NCBI RefSeq assembly: GCF_047338595.1
Contig: NZ_JBLFBO010000014.1
Location: 1-64,000, forward strand
From: Nitrospira_D sp019636945
GTDB lineage: Bacteria; Nitrospirota; Nitrospiria; Nitrospirales; Nitrospiraceae
Direction: 5' to 3'
DNA: 64,000 nt
This document shows positions 51,800 to 60,651 of the stretch, piece after piece. A program made the translations under genes and the position numbers. How positions within the stretch are numbered: the stretch's first letter is position 1; each line of letters begins with the position of its first letter. The notes beneath the pieces are model-generated. The model had not been told where the DNA came from. It searched no databases and saw only the letters and a program-made list of their open reading frames with translations.

Positions 51800-52430
51800 C
51801 ATGCCCGGTCGACGCCAGGTCATGTGAGAGGAAGGTTCGGTAGTACCGAAGGACCTTGCGGACATACTGGCGTGTTTCATCGATCGGTGGAAGGGTGCGG
51901 TATCGGTCGACCACGTGCTCTCCAGCATTGTAGGCCGCAAGCGCGAGAGGGAGATTCCCTCGGAATCGATCCAATAGTTGACGGAGATACTTGGTTCCCC
52001 CACCGATATTGTCTTCGGGATCGTACAAATCTCGAACATCCAACTGAAGTGCGGTCTGCGGCATCAACTGCATCAACCCGATCGCACCGGATCGTGAAAC
52101 GGCGCGGGGGTCAAAATTCGACTCAGCCTTGATCACAGCACGGATAAGGGCCGGATGGAGTTGATGTTGCCTTGAAAACCGCTTGATCATCGGCTCCAAT
52201 TCCTGCTCCGAGATGACCGGGTGTAGTCGATTCGGGCGGATGTCGACTCGGCGATATCGGATATCAGATGGGACATTGGTCAGAGAAATGGTCCCCTTGG
52301 AGTCAATGTACTGGTAGATCTCCGCATGCAGAGATGGAACCGTACCCAGTAGACAACTGCTCAGCAAGAGCGCAGTTGCCAGGCTGGTGCGCATGCATGC
52401 GGAGACGCATAGGAATCTGTGATTCAGCAT
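51732..52430 (-). CDS. Periplasmic lytic transglycosylase (SLT domain)
   Basis: A protein of about 232 residues with a signal peptide ending near HAEIYQYIDSKGTISL, a DUF4124-like segment, and an SLT catalytic domain. The catalytic glutamate lies in AVIKAESNFDPRAVSRSGAIGLMQLMP, followed by NIGGGTKYLRQLLDRF and ALAAYNAGEHVV. It would cleave peptidoglycan glycan strands without water, forming anhydromuramic ends. The ATG at 52430 was chosen. It is convergent with nadB. Confidence 0.9.
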   Translation of the reverse strand: MLNHRFLCVSACMRTSLATALLLSSCLLGTVPSLHAEIYQYIDSKGTISLTNVPSDIRYRRVDIRPNRLHPVISEQELEPMIKRFSRQHQLHPALIRAVIKAESNFDPRAVSRSGAIGLMQLMPQTALQLDVRDLYDPEDNIGGGTKYLRQLLDRFRGNLPLALAAYNAGEHVVDRYRTLPPIDETRQYVRKVLRYYRTFLSHDLASTGHVIPSSGYAVAPASPEVSIPPAQ

Positions 52431-52529
52431 GGTCACACGATAGCAGTCTCTAATGGGCAGTCAAGGAATTGTAGATCTTCTGCTGTTCGGCTGTGTGAGG
52501 ACCCGATGAAACTGCAGAGAATCGGAGAG

Positions 52530-53417
52530 TCAGCTTGATGTAGGAGGTTCTGAGAGTCGGGCTCGAGACTGAATAAACCGCGCTCGTAGTTTGCGGGTCA
52601 GAGGGCCTGGGGCTCCATTCCCGACTCGCTTGTTGTCGACCACTACCACCGGCATGATCTCTATGCTGGTGTTGGTCAAAAAACACTCATCGGCCTGATA
52701 GAGTTGGTCAACGGTAAAATGTCCTTCCTTGATGGGCAGGTGGAGTTCTTCGGCCAATTGAATCACGGTTTGTCTGGTGATGCCGTCGAGGAGACCACAG
52801 TCCAAGGCAGGCGTACTGAGTCGGCTATTCCGGATGAAGAAGAGATTGCTGATCGTGCCTTCAGTCAGGTGTCCTTCCCAATTGAGCAGAAGGCTGTCGA
52901 ACGCGTTCCCTGCGATGGCTTCTTGCTTGGCCAAGATGTTGTTGAGGAAATTGGTGGTTTTGATTCGCGGTGGGAGGGCGCTCGGCAAGTTACGCCTGGT
53001 TGATGCGACGATCACGGTGACGCCTTGGTCGTAGAGCTGGGGTGCCGGAGGCACCAGCCGCTTGGTCATCACGACAACGGTCGGTGAGGAGCACAGGGCC
53101 GGATCCAGCCCAATATCTCCGGCTCCACGCGAGACTGTGATTCGGACATAGGCGTCCTGTTGATCAGTTCCTACCTCGTTCCGTTCCATGGCTTCCTGAA
53201 GAATGGTGGCCCATTGGGCAAGAGGAATCGGAATCCTCAAGTTGATGGCATCAGCGGACTGAAACAGTCGCAATAGATGGCGGTCTCGCATGAAGAGGCG
53301 AGGGCCATACGAGCGCATCGTTTCAAAGACTCCATCGCCGTAGAGAAACCCATGATCGAAGACAGAGATGATCGCTTCGTGGTCTTGCACAAATCGATCA
53401 TTCAAGTAGATCCACAC
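52530..53417 (-). CDS. pabC: Class IV aminotransferase / aminodeoxychorismate lyase
   Basis: A 295-residue PLP enzyme of the class IV group (branched-chain and D-amino-acid aminotransferases, aminodeoxychorismate lyase). Motifs are FDHGFLYGDGVFETMR, the PLP-lysine region RIKTTNFLNNILAKQEA, and EGHLTEGTISNLFF. Start at GTG 53417, five bases after the pabB-type stop, avoids a long overlap. The operon partner makes aminodeoxychorismate, so release of p-aminobenzoate for folate is the likely role. A D-alanine or branched-chain aminotransferase is the alternative. Confidence 0.8.
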   Translation of the reverse strand: MWIYLNDRFVQDHEAIISVFDHGFLYGDGVFETMRSYGPRLFMRDRHLLRLFQSADAINLRIPIPLAQWATILQEAMERNEVGTDQQDAYVRITVSRGAGDIGLDPALCSSPTVVVMTKRLVPPAPQLYDQGVTVIVASTRRNLPSALPPRIKTTNFLNNILAKQEAIAGNAFDSLLLNWEGHLTEGTISNLFFIRNSRLSTPALDCGLLDGITRQTVIQLAEELHLPIKEGHFTVDQLYQADECFLTNTSIEIMPVVVVDNKRVGNGAPGPLTRKLRARFIQSRARLSEPPTSS

Positions 53418-53421
53418 CGTG

Positions 53422-54888
53422 CTACCCCAAAGCGCTGAAAAAAGCCTGGGCCTTGTGAATGGTTTCCTCGTACTCACGTGCAGGGTCGGAATCGGCCACG
53501 ATGCCGGCACCGACCTGGAGATAGCCTGTCCCATTCATCATCGTGAGCGTACGAATCAGGATATTGAAGTCAAGGTCGCCACTCCAGCTGAGGTACCCCA
53601 TGGAACCGGTATAGGGACCGCGGCGGACTGGTTCCAATTCCTCAATAATCTCCATACAGCGGATCTTCGGAACGCCAGTGATCGTGCCTCCTGGAAACAT
53701 GGCCCTGAGCAGATCGAACCCGGTCGCCTGCTCCGTGAGCGTACCGGCGATATGGGACACCAAGTGGCTGACATGCGAGTACTGCTCCAGGGTCATGACT
53801 TCATTTACCTGAAGGCTCCCAAATCGGCAGACACGACCGAGATCGTTGCGCTCGAGATCGACGAGCATAATGTGTTCCGCTCGCTCCTTCTCATTGGCCT
53901 GCAGTTCCGCGACGAGTCGTTCATCTTCGAACGGTGTTTTCCCTCGGGGCCTGGTTCCTGCGATTGGCCTGGTATCCGCTCGACGACCGTCAAGGCGAAC
54001 AAGGCGCTCGGGTGATGAGCTGATGAGGCGGACGGTATCGAGCCGGAGTAGTCCAGAAAAAGGCGAAGGGTTCAGAGTCCGTAGGCGACGATAGGCGGAG
54101 AGATCGGCTTGCGGCTGTCCTTGACGGAGTGCGGCACAATTGATGGTGAAGCGGTGTGAGAGATTTGCTTGGTAAATGTCACCGGCGGCGATGTAATCCT
54201 GGCACCGGCGGACACTCTGTATATAGGCTGATCGCTCCTGCTCGGGTGTAAAGGTGAGGGGGCCCAGATCGTCTGGATGGGCGTCGCCTGTACGTGGCTG
54301 CGTCAAGCAGGCTTCGAATCCAGCAAGTCGGTCCTCTCCTTCGCGGAGTAGGTGTTCTCGCGACTCACCTAAAAATCGTGTCAGTGGCGGACAGAACATC
54401 AGTATCAGATGGTTGCTCGCATGGTCGATTGCTGCGACGAGATCAAAAAATGCGAATTCCAGGTCAGGAACGATGGGACGAGCTGATGCGAGCGACGGTA
54501 ATGTCTCAAATTGGCGAACGAGATCATAGCTGAGATAACCCACGGCCCCTCCGAAAAACGGAGGAGCGTCGGGGGGGCGAGCAATGTGCTGGTCGGCAAA
54601 CAGTTGGGCCAACCTCTGAAAGGGAGCCAATCCTGACGAGATGTGGTTCCAGGTTGGTCGTTCTGCCAGGTGGCTGCCCATTCCTGACAGTCGGTAATAG
54701 GGGTCTGTGGAAAGGTACGAGTATCGCCCCATCGATGGCCCACCGCCACTTTCCAAAAGAAAAGACGGCTGCCCGGTCGAGGCGATGTTCGCATACAGCC
54801 CCAAGGGGGTCGTCGATGGACAGGGACGAGTGACGATAAGCGGTGAGGGGGAGCCGTGCAAAAACCTTAATGATGTCGTGTGTCGCAT
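53422..54888 (-). CDS. pabB: Aminodeoxychorismate synthase component I (PabB-type)
   Basis: A 488-residue chorismate-binding enzyme. The N-terminal part has the strands of the TrpE/PabB family, and the catalytic half shows TRPIAGTRPRG, ELQANEKERAEHIMLVDLERNDLGRVC and FPGGTITGVPKIRCMEII, then GYLSWSGDLDFNILIRT. The PIAGT wording is that of TrpE and of those PabB proteins without the active-site lysine (PIKGT in E. coli PabB). Pairing with a class IV aminotransferase favours PabB. No glutamine amidotransferase gene is adjacent. The gene ends in TAG. Confidence 0.82.
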   Translation of the reverse strand: MRHTTSLRFLHGSPSPLIVTRPCPSTTPLGLYANIASTGQPSFLLESGGGPSMGRYSYLSTDPYYRLSGMGSHLAERPTWNHISSGLAPFQRLAQLFADQHIARPPDAPPFFGGAVGYLSYDLVRQFETLPSLASARPIVPDLEFAFFDLVAAIDHASNHLILMFCPPLTRFLGESREHLLREGEDRLAGFEACLTQPRTGDAHPDDLGPLTFTPEQERSAYIQSVRRCQDYIAAGDIYQANLSHRFTINCAALRQGQPQADLSAYRRLRTLNPSPFSGLLRLDTVRLISSSPERLVRLDGRRADTRPIAGTRPRGKTPFEDERLVAELQANEKERAEHIMLVDLERNDLGRVCRFGSLQVNEVMTLEQYSHVSHLVSHIAGTLTEQATGFDLLRAMFPGGTITGVPKIRCMEIIEELEPVRRGPYTGSMGYLSWSGDLDFNILIRTLTMMNGTGYLQVGAGIVADSDPAREYEETIHKAQAFFSALG

Positions 54889-55049
54889 GGATTGGGCATG
54901 CCTTGATCAGTACTGAAAATAACGCCGGCTCACTATACCGCAGAGATTTCTGGGGAGATAGATGTCTAACGGCTTGACATTACAAGCAGACCTTTGCTTA
55001 AATTGCACGCCCATCAATGGCAGAGTTGTGACTGCGTGCTCCGCCTCCC

Positions 55050-55283
55050 ATGGGTTTCAGGATGGCCCCTCCACAAGATCCCTTATATGCGGGGCTCGGC
55101 CAAGCGATCAGGATCGCAACTGATCTGCTTGCGGCCTTGATTGTGGGAGGAGCATTGGGGTGGGTCTGTGATACGTATGTGTTTGACTCGACACCATGGA
55201 GCATGATTATAGGGCTTCTGATGGGGATCGTGGCAGGGATGAGAAATGCGTATCGATCGATTCAACGGTGGCCGAAGACGTAG
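55050..55283 (+). CDS. atpI: AtpI/AtpZ-like small membrane protein
   Basis: A 77-residue protein with two membrane segments, LLAALIVGGALGWVCDTYVF and SMIIGLLMGIVAGMRNAYR. The pattern is that of AtpI/AtpZ proteins found at the head of ATP synthase operons, thought to help c-ring assembly or magnesium uptake. It precedes atpB by 55 bases on the same strand. Start could be ATG 55050 or 55062. Confidence 0.8.
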   Translation: MGFRMAPPQDPLYAGLGQAIRIATDLLAALIVGGALGWVCDTYVFDSTPWSMIIGLLMGIVAGMRNAYRSIQRWPKT

Positions 55284-55338
55284 CATTGCAGGCTGAAGAT
55301 TCCATAACTCAAACCCAATAAGGATAGACGAGAACATC

Positions 55339-56088
55339 GTGGAAGAAAGCCCCCTTCATCAATTCGAGCTTCAGAACTGGATTCCCATTTCGCTGGGCGG
55401 GTTGGATATTTCCATCAATAAGGCCGTTGTTTTTATGTGGATCGTCGTGCTGGTCGCGGCGGTGCTCATGGTAATGGCAGGGTCTGCAAGGAAGTTGGTC
55501 CCGGGTAAGTTGCAGAGCCTGGCAGAGATGATGGTGGATTTCATTCGCAGCATGATCTTGGACACGATGGGGAAGGAGGGGATGCGATTCTTTCCTCTGG
55601 TCGCCACTCTCTTCGTGTTCATTCTCTTCAGTAATCTGATTGGCTTGATTCCAGGCAGCTATACGGTGACGAGCCAGATTATCGTGACGGCCGTCTTCTC
55701 GTTCGTGGTCTATGGACTGAGCCTGGTCATCGGGTTCATGTTGCATGGCGCAAAGTTCCTCGGCATCCTGGTTCCGCCTGGAACGCCTGGTTGGTTAGTT
55801 CCTCTGATGATTCCCATTGAGATCATCAGCCAAGTGGCAAGACCGGTTTCGCTGGCGGTTCGGTTATTTGCCAACATGACGGCGGGGCATGTGATGCTCG
55901 CGGTCTTGTTTAGCCTCACGATCGGCGGCGGCCTACTAGTCGGATGGTTGCCCTTTGCGTTTACGGTTGCGATCTATGGGTTGGAATTTGGTATCGCCTT
56001 CATTCAAGCGTACATTTTCAGTATCTTGACATGCGTCTATCTGGGCGACGCATTTCATTTACATGGCCATGATGAGCACGCGCATTAG
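55339..56088 (+). CDS. atpB: ATP synthase F0 subunit a
   Basis: A 249-residue integral membrane protein with about six membrane segments. The essential arginine lies in VSLAVRLFANMTAGH, and the C-terminal helix has AFIQAYIFSILTCVYLGDAFHLH, the usual closing stretch. The protein forms the proton path at the c ring. The start is GTG at 55339. It is followed by atpE and atpF, but no F1 subunit gene appears in this window. Confidence 0.95.
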   Translation: MEESPLHQFELQNWIPISLGGLDISINKAVVFMWIVVLVAAVLMVMAGSARKLVPGKLQSLAEMMVDFIRSMILDTMGKEGMRFFPLVATLFVFILFSNLIGLIPGSYTVTSQIIVTAVFSFVVYGLSLVIGFMLHGAKFLGILVPPGTPGWLVPLMIPIEIISQVARPVSLAVRLFANMTAGHVMLAVLFSLTIGGGLLVGWLPFAFTVAIYGLEFGIAFIQAYIFSILTCVYLGDAFHLHGHDEHAH

Positions 56089-56124
56089 CGCATGCCAGTT
56101 TAGACAAGAGAGGAGTAAGACATA

Positions 56125-56355
56125 ATGGATTCAGCAGCAGCAGGGTTGATCGGTATGGGATGTGCGGCGGCAGGGTTTGCCGGTGCGGGTGTCGGTATCG
56201 GGTTTATCTTTGGAAAGATGATCGAGGTCGTGGCACGTCAGCCCGAGGCGGAAGCACGCGTCACGAAGTACATGTGGATCGGGTTCGCGTTGGTGGAAGC
56301 CATTGCGTTGTACGGCTTGGTCATTGCCTTTATCATCATGGGATTCCGTAAATAA
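56125..56355 (+). CDS. atpE: ATP synthase F0 subunit c
   Basis: A 76-residue hairpin protein of two membrane helices. A glycine-rich first helix (GFAGAGVGIGF) is followed by the polar loop ARQPEAE and the second helix with the ion-binding glutamate E58 in WIGFALVEAIALYGLV. A sodium-binding c subunit would usually have Gln/Ser/Thr partners; here the residue after the Glu is Ala, so proton coupling is more likely. A ribosome binding site (AGAGAGG) precedes the ATG. Confidence 0.95.
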   Translation: MDSAAAGLIGMGCAAAGFAGAGVGIGFIFGKMIEVVARQPEAEARVTKYMWIGFALVEAIALYGLVIAFIIMGFRK

Positions 56356-56363
56356 CTAGGGAG

Positions 56364-56436
56364 CGTTAACCGTTACTCGTTAATCGTTTATCGAGGGATC
56401 ATTCTCGTCCGACGTTTCACGTGTAACGTTTCACGA
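56364..56436. repeat. Short direct repeats between atpE and atpF
   Basis: The 90 bases between atpE and atpF contain CGTTAACCGTTACTCGTTAATCGTTTATCG-type repeats of CGTTA (56364-56393), then ACGTTTCACG twice (56412-56421 and 56426-56435) with GTGTA between. The second pair surrounds a CACGTG palindrome. Such repeats within an operon are unusual; they could be a dispersed intergenic repeat or an RNA structure affecting subunit ratios. Confidence 0.5.
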
Positions 56437-56444
56437 ACGCGTGT

Positions 56445-56951
56445 ATGCCACAGTTTGAATCGCACTTTTTCTCGTCTCTGATTTTCTGGGAAGTCGTGTC
56501 ATTCGGTATTTTATTGTTCATCCTGTATAAGTACGCATTCCCGGGTATCCTCAGTGTTCTTGAGGAGCGAGAAAAGAAAATTAAGGACAGCCTTGATCAG
56601 GCCGAGCGTCATCGATCAGAGGCCGAGAGTCGGCTGAAGGACTATGAGGCGAAGCTCAGTGCAGCCGGTAGGGAAGCGGAGGCCATTCTTGCGGCGGCAA
56701 AAGAACGAGCGCAGCGGCTACTTGATGAAAACGAGCAACGGTTGACCGCTGACGCCGAGCGGATTAAAGGCGATACCACAAGGGAGATTGAGCAAGAACG
56801 GCGCAAGGCCCTTCAGGACATCCGTACCCAGACCACGGAATTGGCACTGATGGTCGCGGAAAAGGTTGTGCAGCGGAGTTTGACAGAAGCTGATCAACGG
56901 AAGTTCGCCGACGAAGCGCTTGAAGCTCTCTCTCGATCACAACAGCGCTAA
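56445..56951 (+). CDS. atpF: ATP synthase F0 subunit b
   Basis: A 168-residue stator protein: one N-terminal membrane helix (LIFWEVVSFGILLFILYKYAF) and a long charged coiled coil (EEREKKIKDSLDQAERHRSEAE onward) with ALMVAEKVVQRSL near the end. It links F0 to F1. It is the last gene of the F0 group; the next gene (larE) lies on the other strand, so atpH, atpA, atpG, atpD and atpC must be elsewhere. Confidence 0.95.
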   Translation: MPQFESHFFSSLIFWEVVSFGILLFILYKYAFPGILSVLEEREKKIKDSLDQAERHRSEAESRLKDYEAKLSAAGREAEAILAAAKERAQRLLDENEQRLTADAERIKGDTTREIEQERRKALQDIRTQTTELALMVAEKVVQRSLTEADQRKFADEALEALSRSQQR

Positions 56952-56980
56952 TCTATTTCCATCGTGATTGTCAGGGGGTG

Positions 56981-57790
56981 TCAGCTCAGGCTGACTCCCC
57001 CTGGGCGATACCCATCCAGATCTACCGTCACAAACTGAAATCCAAGTTCTTTGAGTCGTGCAGTGATTCGTGTGCACCGAGCGGGCTCAATAAGCCAGGG
57101 GAGGTCGCTGGGGGCCACTTCAATTCTAGCAATGTCGCCATGGTTTCTGACTCGAAAATGACGGAGCCCCTCACCTTGAAGCATGGCTTCGGCTTCTTCG
57201 ACTCGGCTCAGTTTTTCCAGTGTAATGGGCATTCCACGTGGGATTCGTGACGACAGGCAGGCTGCGGCAGGTTTATCCCAGTTCGAAAGCCCGAGTTCCT
57301 TGGCCAGGATGCGGATCTCGCTTTTAGACAGTTCAACTTCGACCAACGGGCTGCGGACACCCCATTCTCGTGCTGCCTTCATACCGGGGCGATCATCACC
57401 TAGGTCGTCCAGATTGGTGCCATCCACGACATATGCGGCGCTCGCTGATTGTCGGAAATTACCAAGCAGCTGATATAAATCGGTTTTGCAGTGAAAGCAC
57501 CGGCTGGCATCATTCTTGACAAAATCGTCAATGGCCAATTGATCCGTCTGCACTGTTTCATGCCGGGCGCCGATTTCTTGAGCGACTCGCTTCGCTGCTT
57601 CCAGTTCCAGTAAGGGGAATGTCGGCGAGACGGCCGTGATGCCGATCGCCTTGTCCCCAAGTTGCTCATGCGCAACTTTCAACACGAAGGTGCTGTCGAT
57701 TCCACCGGAATAGGCGACAACCACAGAACCCAATTCTGTGAGCAAGGTTCGGAGTCGAAGAAGTTTCTCTTGGGGAACAGTGGCTTGCAT
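56981..57790 (-). CDS. larE: LarE, ATP-dependent sacrificial sulfur transferase
   Basis: A 269-residue PP-loop enzyme that activates the carboxylates of the pyridinium precursor of the nickel-pincer cofactor and donates sulfur from its own cysteine. The PP-loop is AYSGGIDSTFVLKVA (S28-S33) and RCFHCKTDLYQLL carries cysteines of the LarE pattern. EWGVRSPLVEVELSKSEIRILAKELGLSNW also fits. The ATG at 57790 was chosen; an earlier TTG at 57817 is possible. larB, larC and larA are not nearby. Confidence 0.9.
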   Translation of the reverse strand: MQATVPQEKLLRLRTLLTELGSVVVAYSGGIDSTFVLKVAHEQLGDKAIGITAVSPTFPLLELEAAKRVAQEIGARHETVQTDQLAIDDFVKNDASRCFHCKTDLYQLLGNFRQSASAAYVVDGTNLDDLGDDRPGMKAAREWGVRSPLVEVELSKSEIRILAKELGLSNWDKPAAACLSSRIPRGMPITLEKLSRVEEAEAMLQGEGLRHFRVRNHGDIARIEVAPSDLPWLIEPARCTRITARLKELGFQFVTVDLDGYRPGGVSLS

Positions 57791-57845
57791 GGGTATTTCG
57801 TTCCTAACATCGCGCAACGGATCACGATGATGTTCACGCGCCCGG

Positions 57846-59243
57846 CTAGTGACGGACTTTCGCTTTGGTAATGTTCCCCACCACTACAAGGGCGTAAAGC
57901 TGAGGGTTGAGGTATTGTTTGGCCACGCGCTGCACGTCGTCTTTCGTCACTCGGTCAATCCATTTGGGGTATTGGCTGAAGTAGTCGAATCCAAGCCCAA
58001 AAAATTCTACCTGACCTAAGACTTGCGCCAGCTTCGCGGTTGAGTCCATTCGCAATGGAAAACTTCCCATCAGAAACGACTTTGCCTCGGCGAGTTCCTG
58101 GTCGGTCACCGGTGCTTCACGGATCGCCTTCATTTCGGCCAAGACGCTGCTGATGGCCTGGTTGGTGGTCTCAGTTCGGGTCTGGAGGTTGATCCAGAAC
58201 GATCCCGGCATGGCTCTCGCGTCATAGTGGCTCGTGATGCCGTAGGCAAGGCCCTGCTTGTCACGAATGGAATCCATCAGCCTCGACGAGAATCCACCGG
58301 CTCCGAGGACATGGTTCATAACGGTGACCGCATAGAAATCCGAGTTTGTTCGGCTGATTCCAGAATGACCCAATACAATAGTAGACTGAGTTAAGTCTTT
58401 TTCGATGAATTGGACGGTCTTTTTGTCGACACTGGGTGGTTTTCTGACCGGCCGGGGTGGGGCTAGGCCTTTCTTCCAAGACCCAAAATGTACCTGAACG
58501 AGCGATGTCGCTTGTTCGACCGTCACGTCACCGACGATGGTTAGGATGACCTGGTTCGGGAGGTATTCCCTGGCGTAGAAGCTCTGGATATCGGACAAGC
58601 TGATCTTGTTGAGCGTCTCCTCGGTTCCCTGTACCGGCCAGCGATAGGGGTGCGTTTGATAGACCAGCTGGTTGAAGGCTTTCATAGCCACATGACCGGG
58701 GTCATCGTTGTCGCTCGCGATTTCACCAAGGATCTGTGATCGAACCCGTTCAAATTCCTGTTTGGGGAAGGCCGGGTGTTGAAGGATATCGGCAAGAAGT
58801 GTAAACCCCAGCTCGATATCCTTTCTCAGGATACGGGCCGATGCGGTCGTGAAATCTTCGCTGGCTTGCGCGCCCAGTGATCCCCCGACAAAGTCGATCT
58901 GTTCGGCGAGTTGCTTGGACGATCGCGATGTGGTGCCCTCATCGAGCAGGCTGGCAACAAGATTCGCAATACCTGCCTTTTCCGGAGGGTCCTGCGACGA
59001 GCCGGCTTTGATGAGTGCATGGAGTTCCACGATAGGAAGGAAATGCTGTTCCAACACGACGACGGTCATCCCATTCGGCGCGGTAAACTTGACAGGCGCA
59101 ATATCCGCGGCAGTTGCTCCCGGGGGAACACTCATCGAGAATGCGACACAGAAAGCCCAGTACATCGGCTGGAGATGTGAACGCACTCGAGCGAGTCGGG
59201 AGCTCGAATGAGAGTGCTCCGCGGGGCATGCGTTGTGAGTCAT
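57846..59243 (-). CDS. M16 peptidase-like subunit without zinc motif
   Basis: A 465-residue secreted member of the M16 family with a signal peptide (YWAFCVAFSMSVPPGATAA). The usual HxxEH zinc motif is replaced by NLVASLLDEGT at the equivalent place (AGIANLVASLLDEGTTSRS). GFSSRLMDSIRDKQGLAYG and the repeated pitrilysin halves are kept. It therefore probably forms the non-catalytic half of a heterodimer with the protein encoded just upstream. The intergenic gap is 6 bases. Confidence 0.92.
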   Translation of the reverse strand: MTHNACPAEHSHSSSRLARVRSHLQPMYWAFCVAFSMSVPPGATAADIAPVKFTAPNGMTVVVLEQHFLPIVELHALIKAGSSQDPPEKAGIANLVASLLDEGTTSRSSKQLAEQIDFVGGSLGAQASEDFTTASARILRKDIELGFTLLADILQHPAFPKQEFERVRSQILGEIASDNDDPGHVAMKAFNQLVYQTHPYRWPVQGTEETLNKISLSDIQSFYAREYLPNQVILTIVGDVTVEQATSLVQVHFGSWKKGLAPPRPVRKPPSVDKKTVQFIEKDLTQSTIVLGHSGISRTNSDFYAVTVMNHVLGAGGFSSRLMDSIRDKQGLAYGITSHYDARAMPGSFWINLQTRTETTNQAISSVLAEMKAIREAPVTDQELAEAKSFLMGSFPLRMDSTAKLAQVLGQVEFFGLGFDYFSQYPKWIDRVTKDDVQRVAKQYLNPQLYALVVVGNITKAKVRH

Positions 59244-59249
59244 GGCGTC

Positions 59250-60629
59250 CTAGGATTTTCCATCATGGGTTGCTGAGGGAGCCGATTCGGGTGGTTTTGA
59301 GGGTAAGGGGATGAGAATCCCGGTGGTTCGATTGTCAGGGGTCAAATACTGCTTCGCGACACGTTGAATGTCATGGGCAGTGACCGTACGGATACGCTCA
59401 ACGAACTGATTGACTCGTCGCCACCCTGCGCCGACGGTCTCCGCCTGTCCCATGAGCATGGCATGACGAAAATTCGAGTCTTGTTCAAATACGCGCGACG
59501 CTTCGACCTGGTTTTTGGCTCGTTGTAGCTCCAGCTCCGATGGGGGCTCATTCTGAAGACGTGCGACCTCACGTTGGAGGGCTTCCTCCACAGGCTCTAT
59601 CTTTGCCCCAGGATTGACTAGTGCATAAAAATAGAATAGGCCGGGATCGGTTTGCAGTAAGCTGTAGTCTGCACCAACTGCGAGCGCCATTTTCTGGTCA
59701 TAGACGAGACTCTGGTAGAGACGGGAACTCTTCCCATGCGAGAGGATCGACTCAAGGAGGTCCAGGGCGTAGCTGTCCTCGCTCGAATAATTTGGGATAC
59801 GAAATCCCATCATCACGAACGGGACCTGTGCTTCCCGCTTGAGGAGAAACCGGCGTTCGCCGCGCTGTTCCGGCTCGGGCGGCAGAGTTTGTTTCGGCGA
59901 TGGGCCTCGGGGAATCGGCTCAAACAGCCGTTTGATTATGGGAAGGAGTGCGTCGGCCTTGATGTCGCCCACCACGATCAACGTGGCATTGTTGGGCGAA
60001 TAAAAGGTGTCGTAGTGGCGCTGTAAATCCTCGATCGCCATCGCGTCGAGATCTGCAAACCAGCCGATCACCGGCCAATGATAGGGATGGCTCATGAAGA
60101 CCTGAGCAAACAAAGCCTCCACTAAGGCGCCTTGTGGGTCGTCCTCGGATCTCAAACGGCGCTCCTCTTTCACGACGTCACGCTCAGTCTGGAACTCGCC
60201 GTGATCGAGCAGCAATCCTTGCATCCGGTCGGCCTCTAGTTCCAAGGCGAGTCCGACGCGGTCAGCCGCCACATTTTCAAAATAGGCAGTGAAATCCTGT
60301 CCCGTAAAGGCGTTATCAATCCCACCATTCTTCCGGATGATACGGGAAAAAGAGCCTTTGGGATACCTGGCCGTCCCTTTGAACATCATGTGCTCGAGCA
60401 TATGTGAGAGTCCCGCACGACCCATGACTTCATTGCGGGAGCCTACCTTGTACCAGACTTGGACCGTGGCCACCGGGGCTTTCGGCACTTCGATCAGCAG
60501 CACCTTCATGCCGTTGGAGAGGATGTATTCGTTGGGGTCGGCTCCCCTGGAGATGGAGTGATCGCCCAGGATCAGAAGCATCCCTGCCAGGTAGGCAAAC
60601 CAAGTGCGTGTAGTAATCGGCCTGATCAT
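59250..60629 (-). CDS. M16 family zinc peptidase, catalytic subunit
   Basis: A 459-residue periplasmic pitrilysin-type metalloprotease. A signal peptide (FAYLAGMLLILGDHSISRGA) precedes the inverted zinc motif H76-M-L-E79-H80 in GLSHMLEHMMFKGT, with the downstream glutamate in ELEADRMQGLLLD. The second half has the RLYQSLVYDQKMALAVG stretch of the family. It would cut small peptides or signal-peptide fragments in the periplasm together with the non-catalytic partner at 57.8 kb. Confidence 0.94.
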   Translation of the reverse strand: MIRPITTRTWFAYLAGMLLILGDHSISRGADPNEYILSNGMKVLLIEVPKAPVATVQVWYKVGSRNEVMGRAGLSHMLEHMMFKGTARYPKGSFSRIIRKNGGIDNAFTGQDFTAYFENVAADRVGLALELEADRMQGLLLDHGEFQTERDVVKEERRLRSEDDPQGALVEALFAQVFMSHPYHWPVIGWFADLDAMAIEDLQRHYDTFYSPNNATLIVVGDIKADALLPIIKRLFEPIPRGPSPKQTLPPEPEQRGERRFLLKREAQVPFVMMGFRIPNYSSEDSYALDLLESILSHGKSSRLYQSLVYDQKMALAVGADYSLLQTDPGLFYFYALVNPGAKIEPVEEALQREVARLQNEPPSELELQRAKNQVEASRVFEQDSNFRHAMLMGQAETVGAGWRRVNQFVERIRTVTAHDIQRVAKQYLTPDNRTTGILIPLPSKPPESAPSATHDGKS

Positions 60630-60651
60630 AATGGACGTTGAATACGGTATG

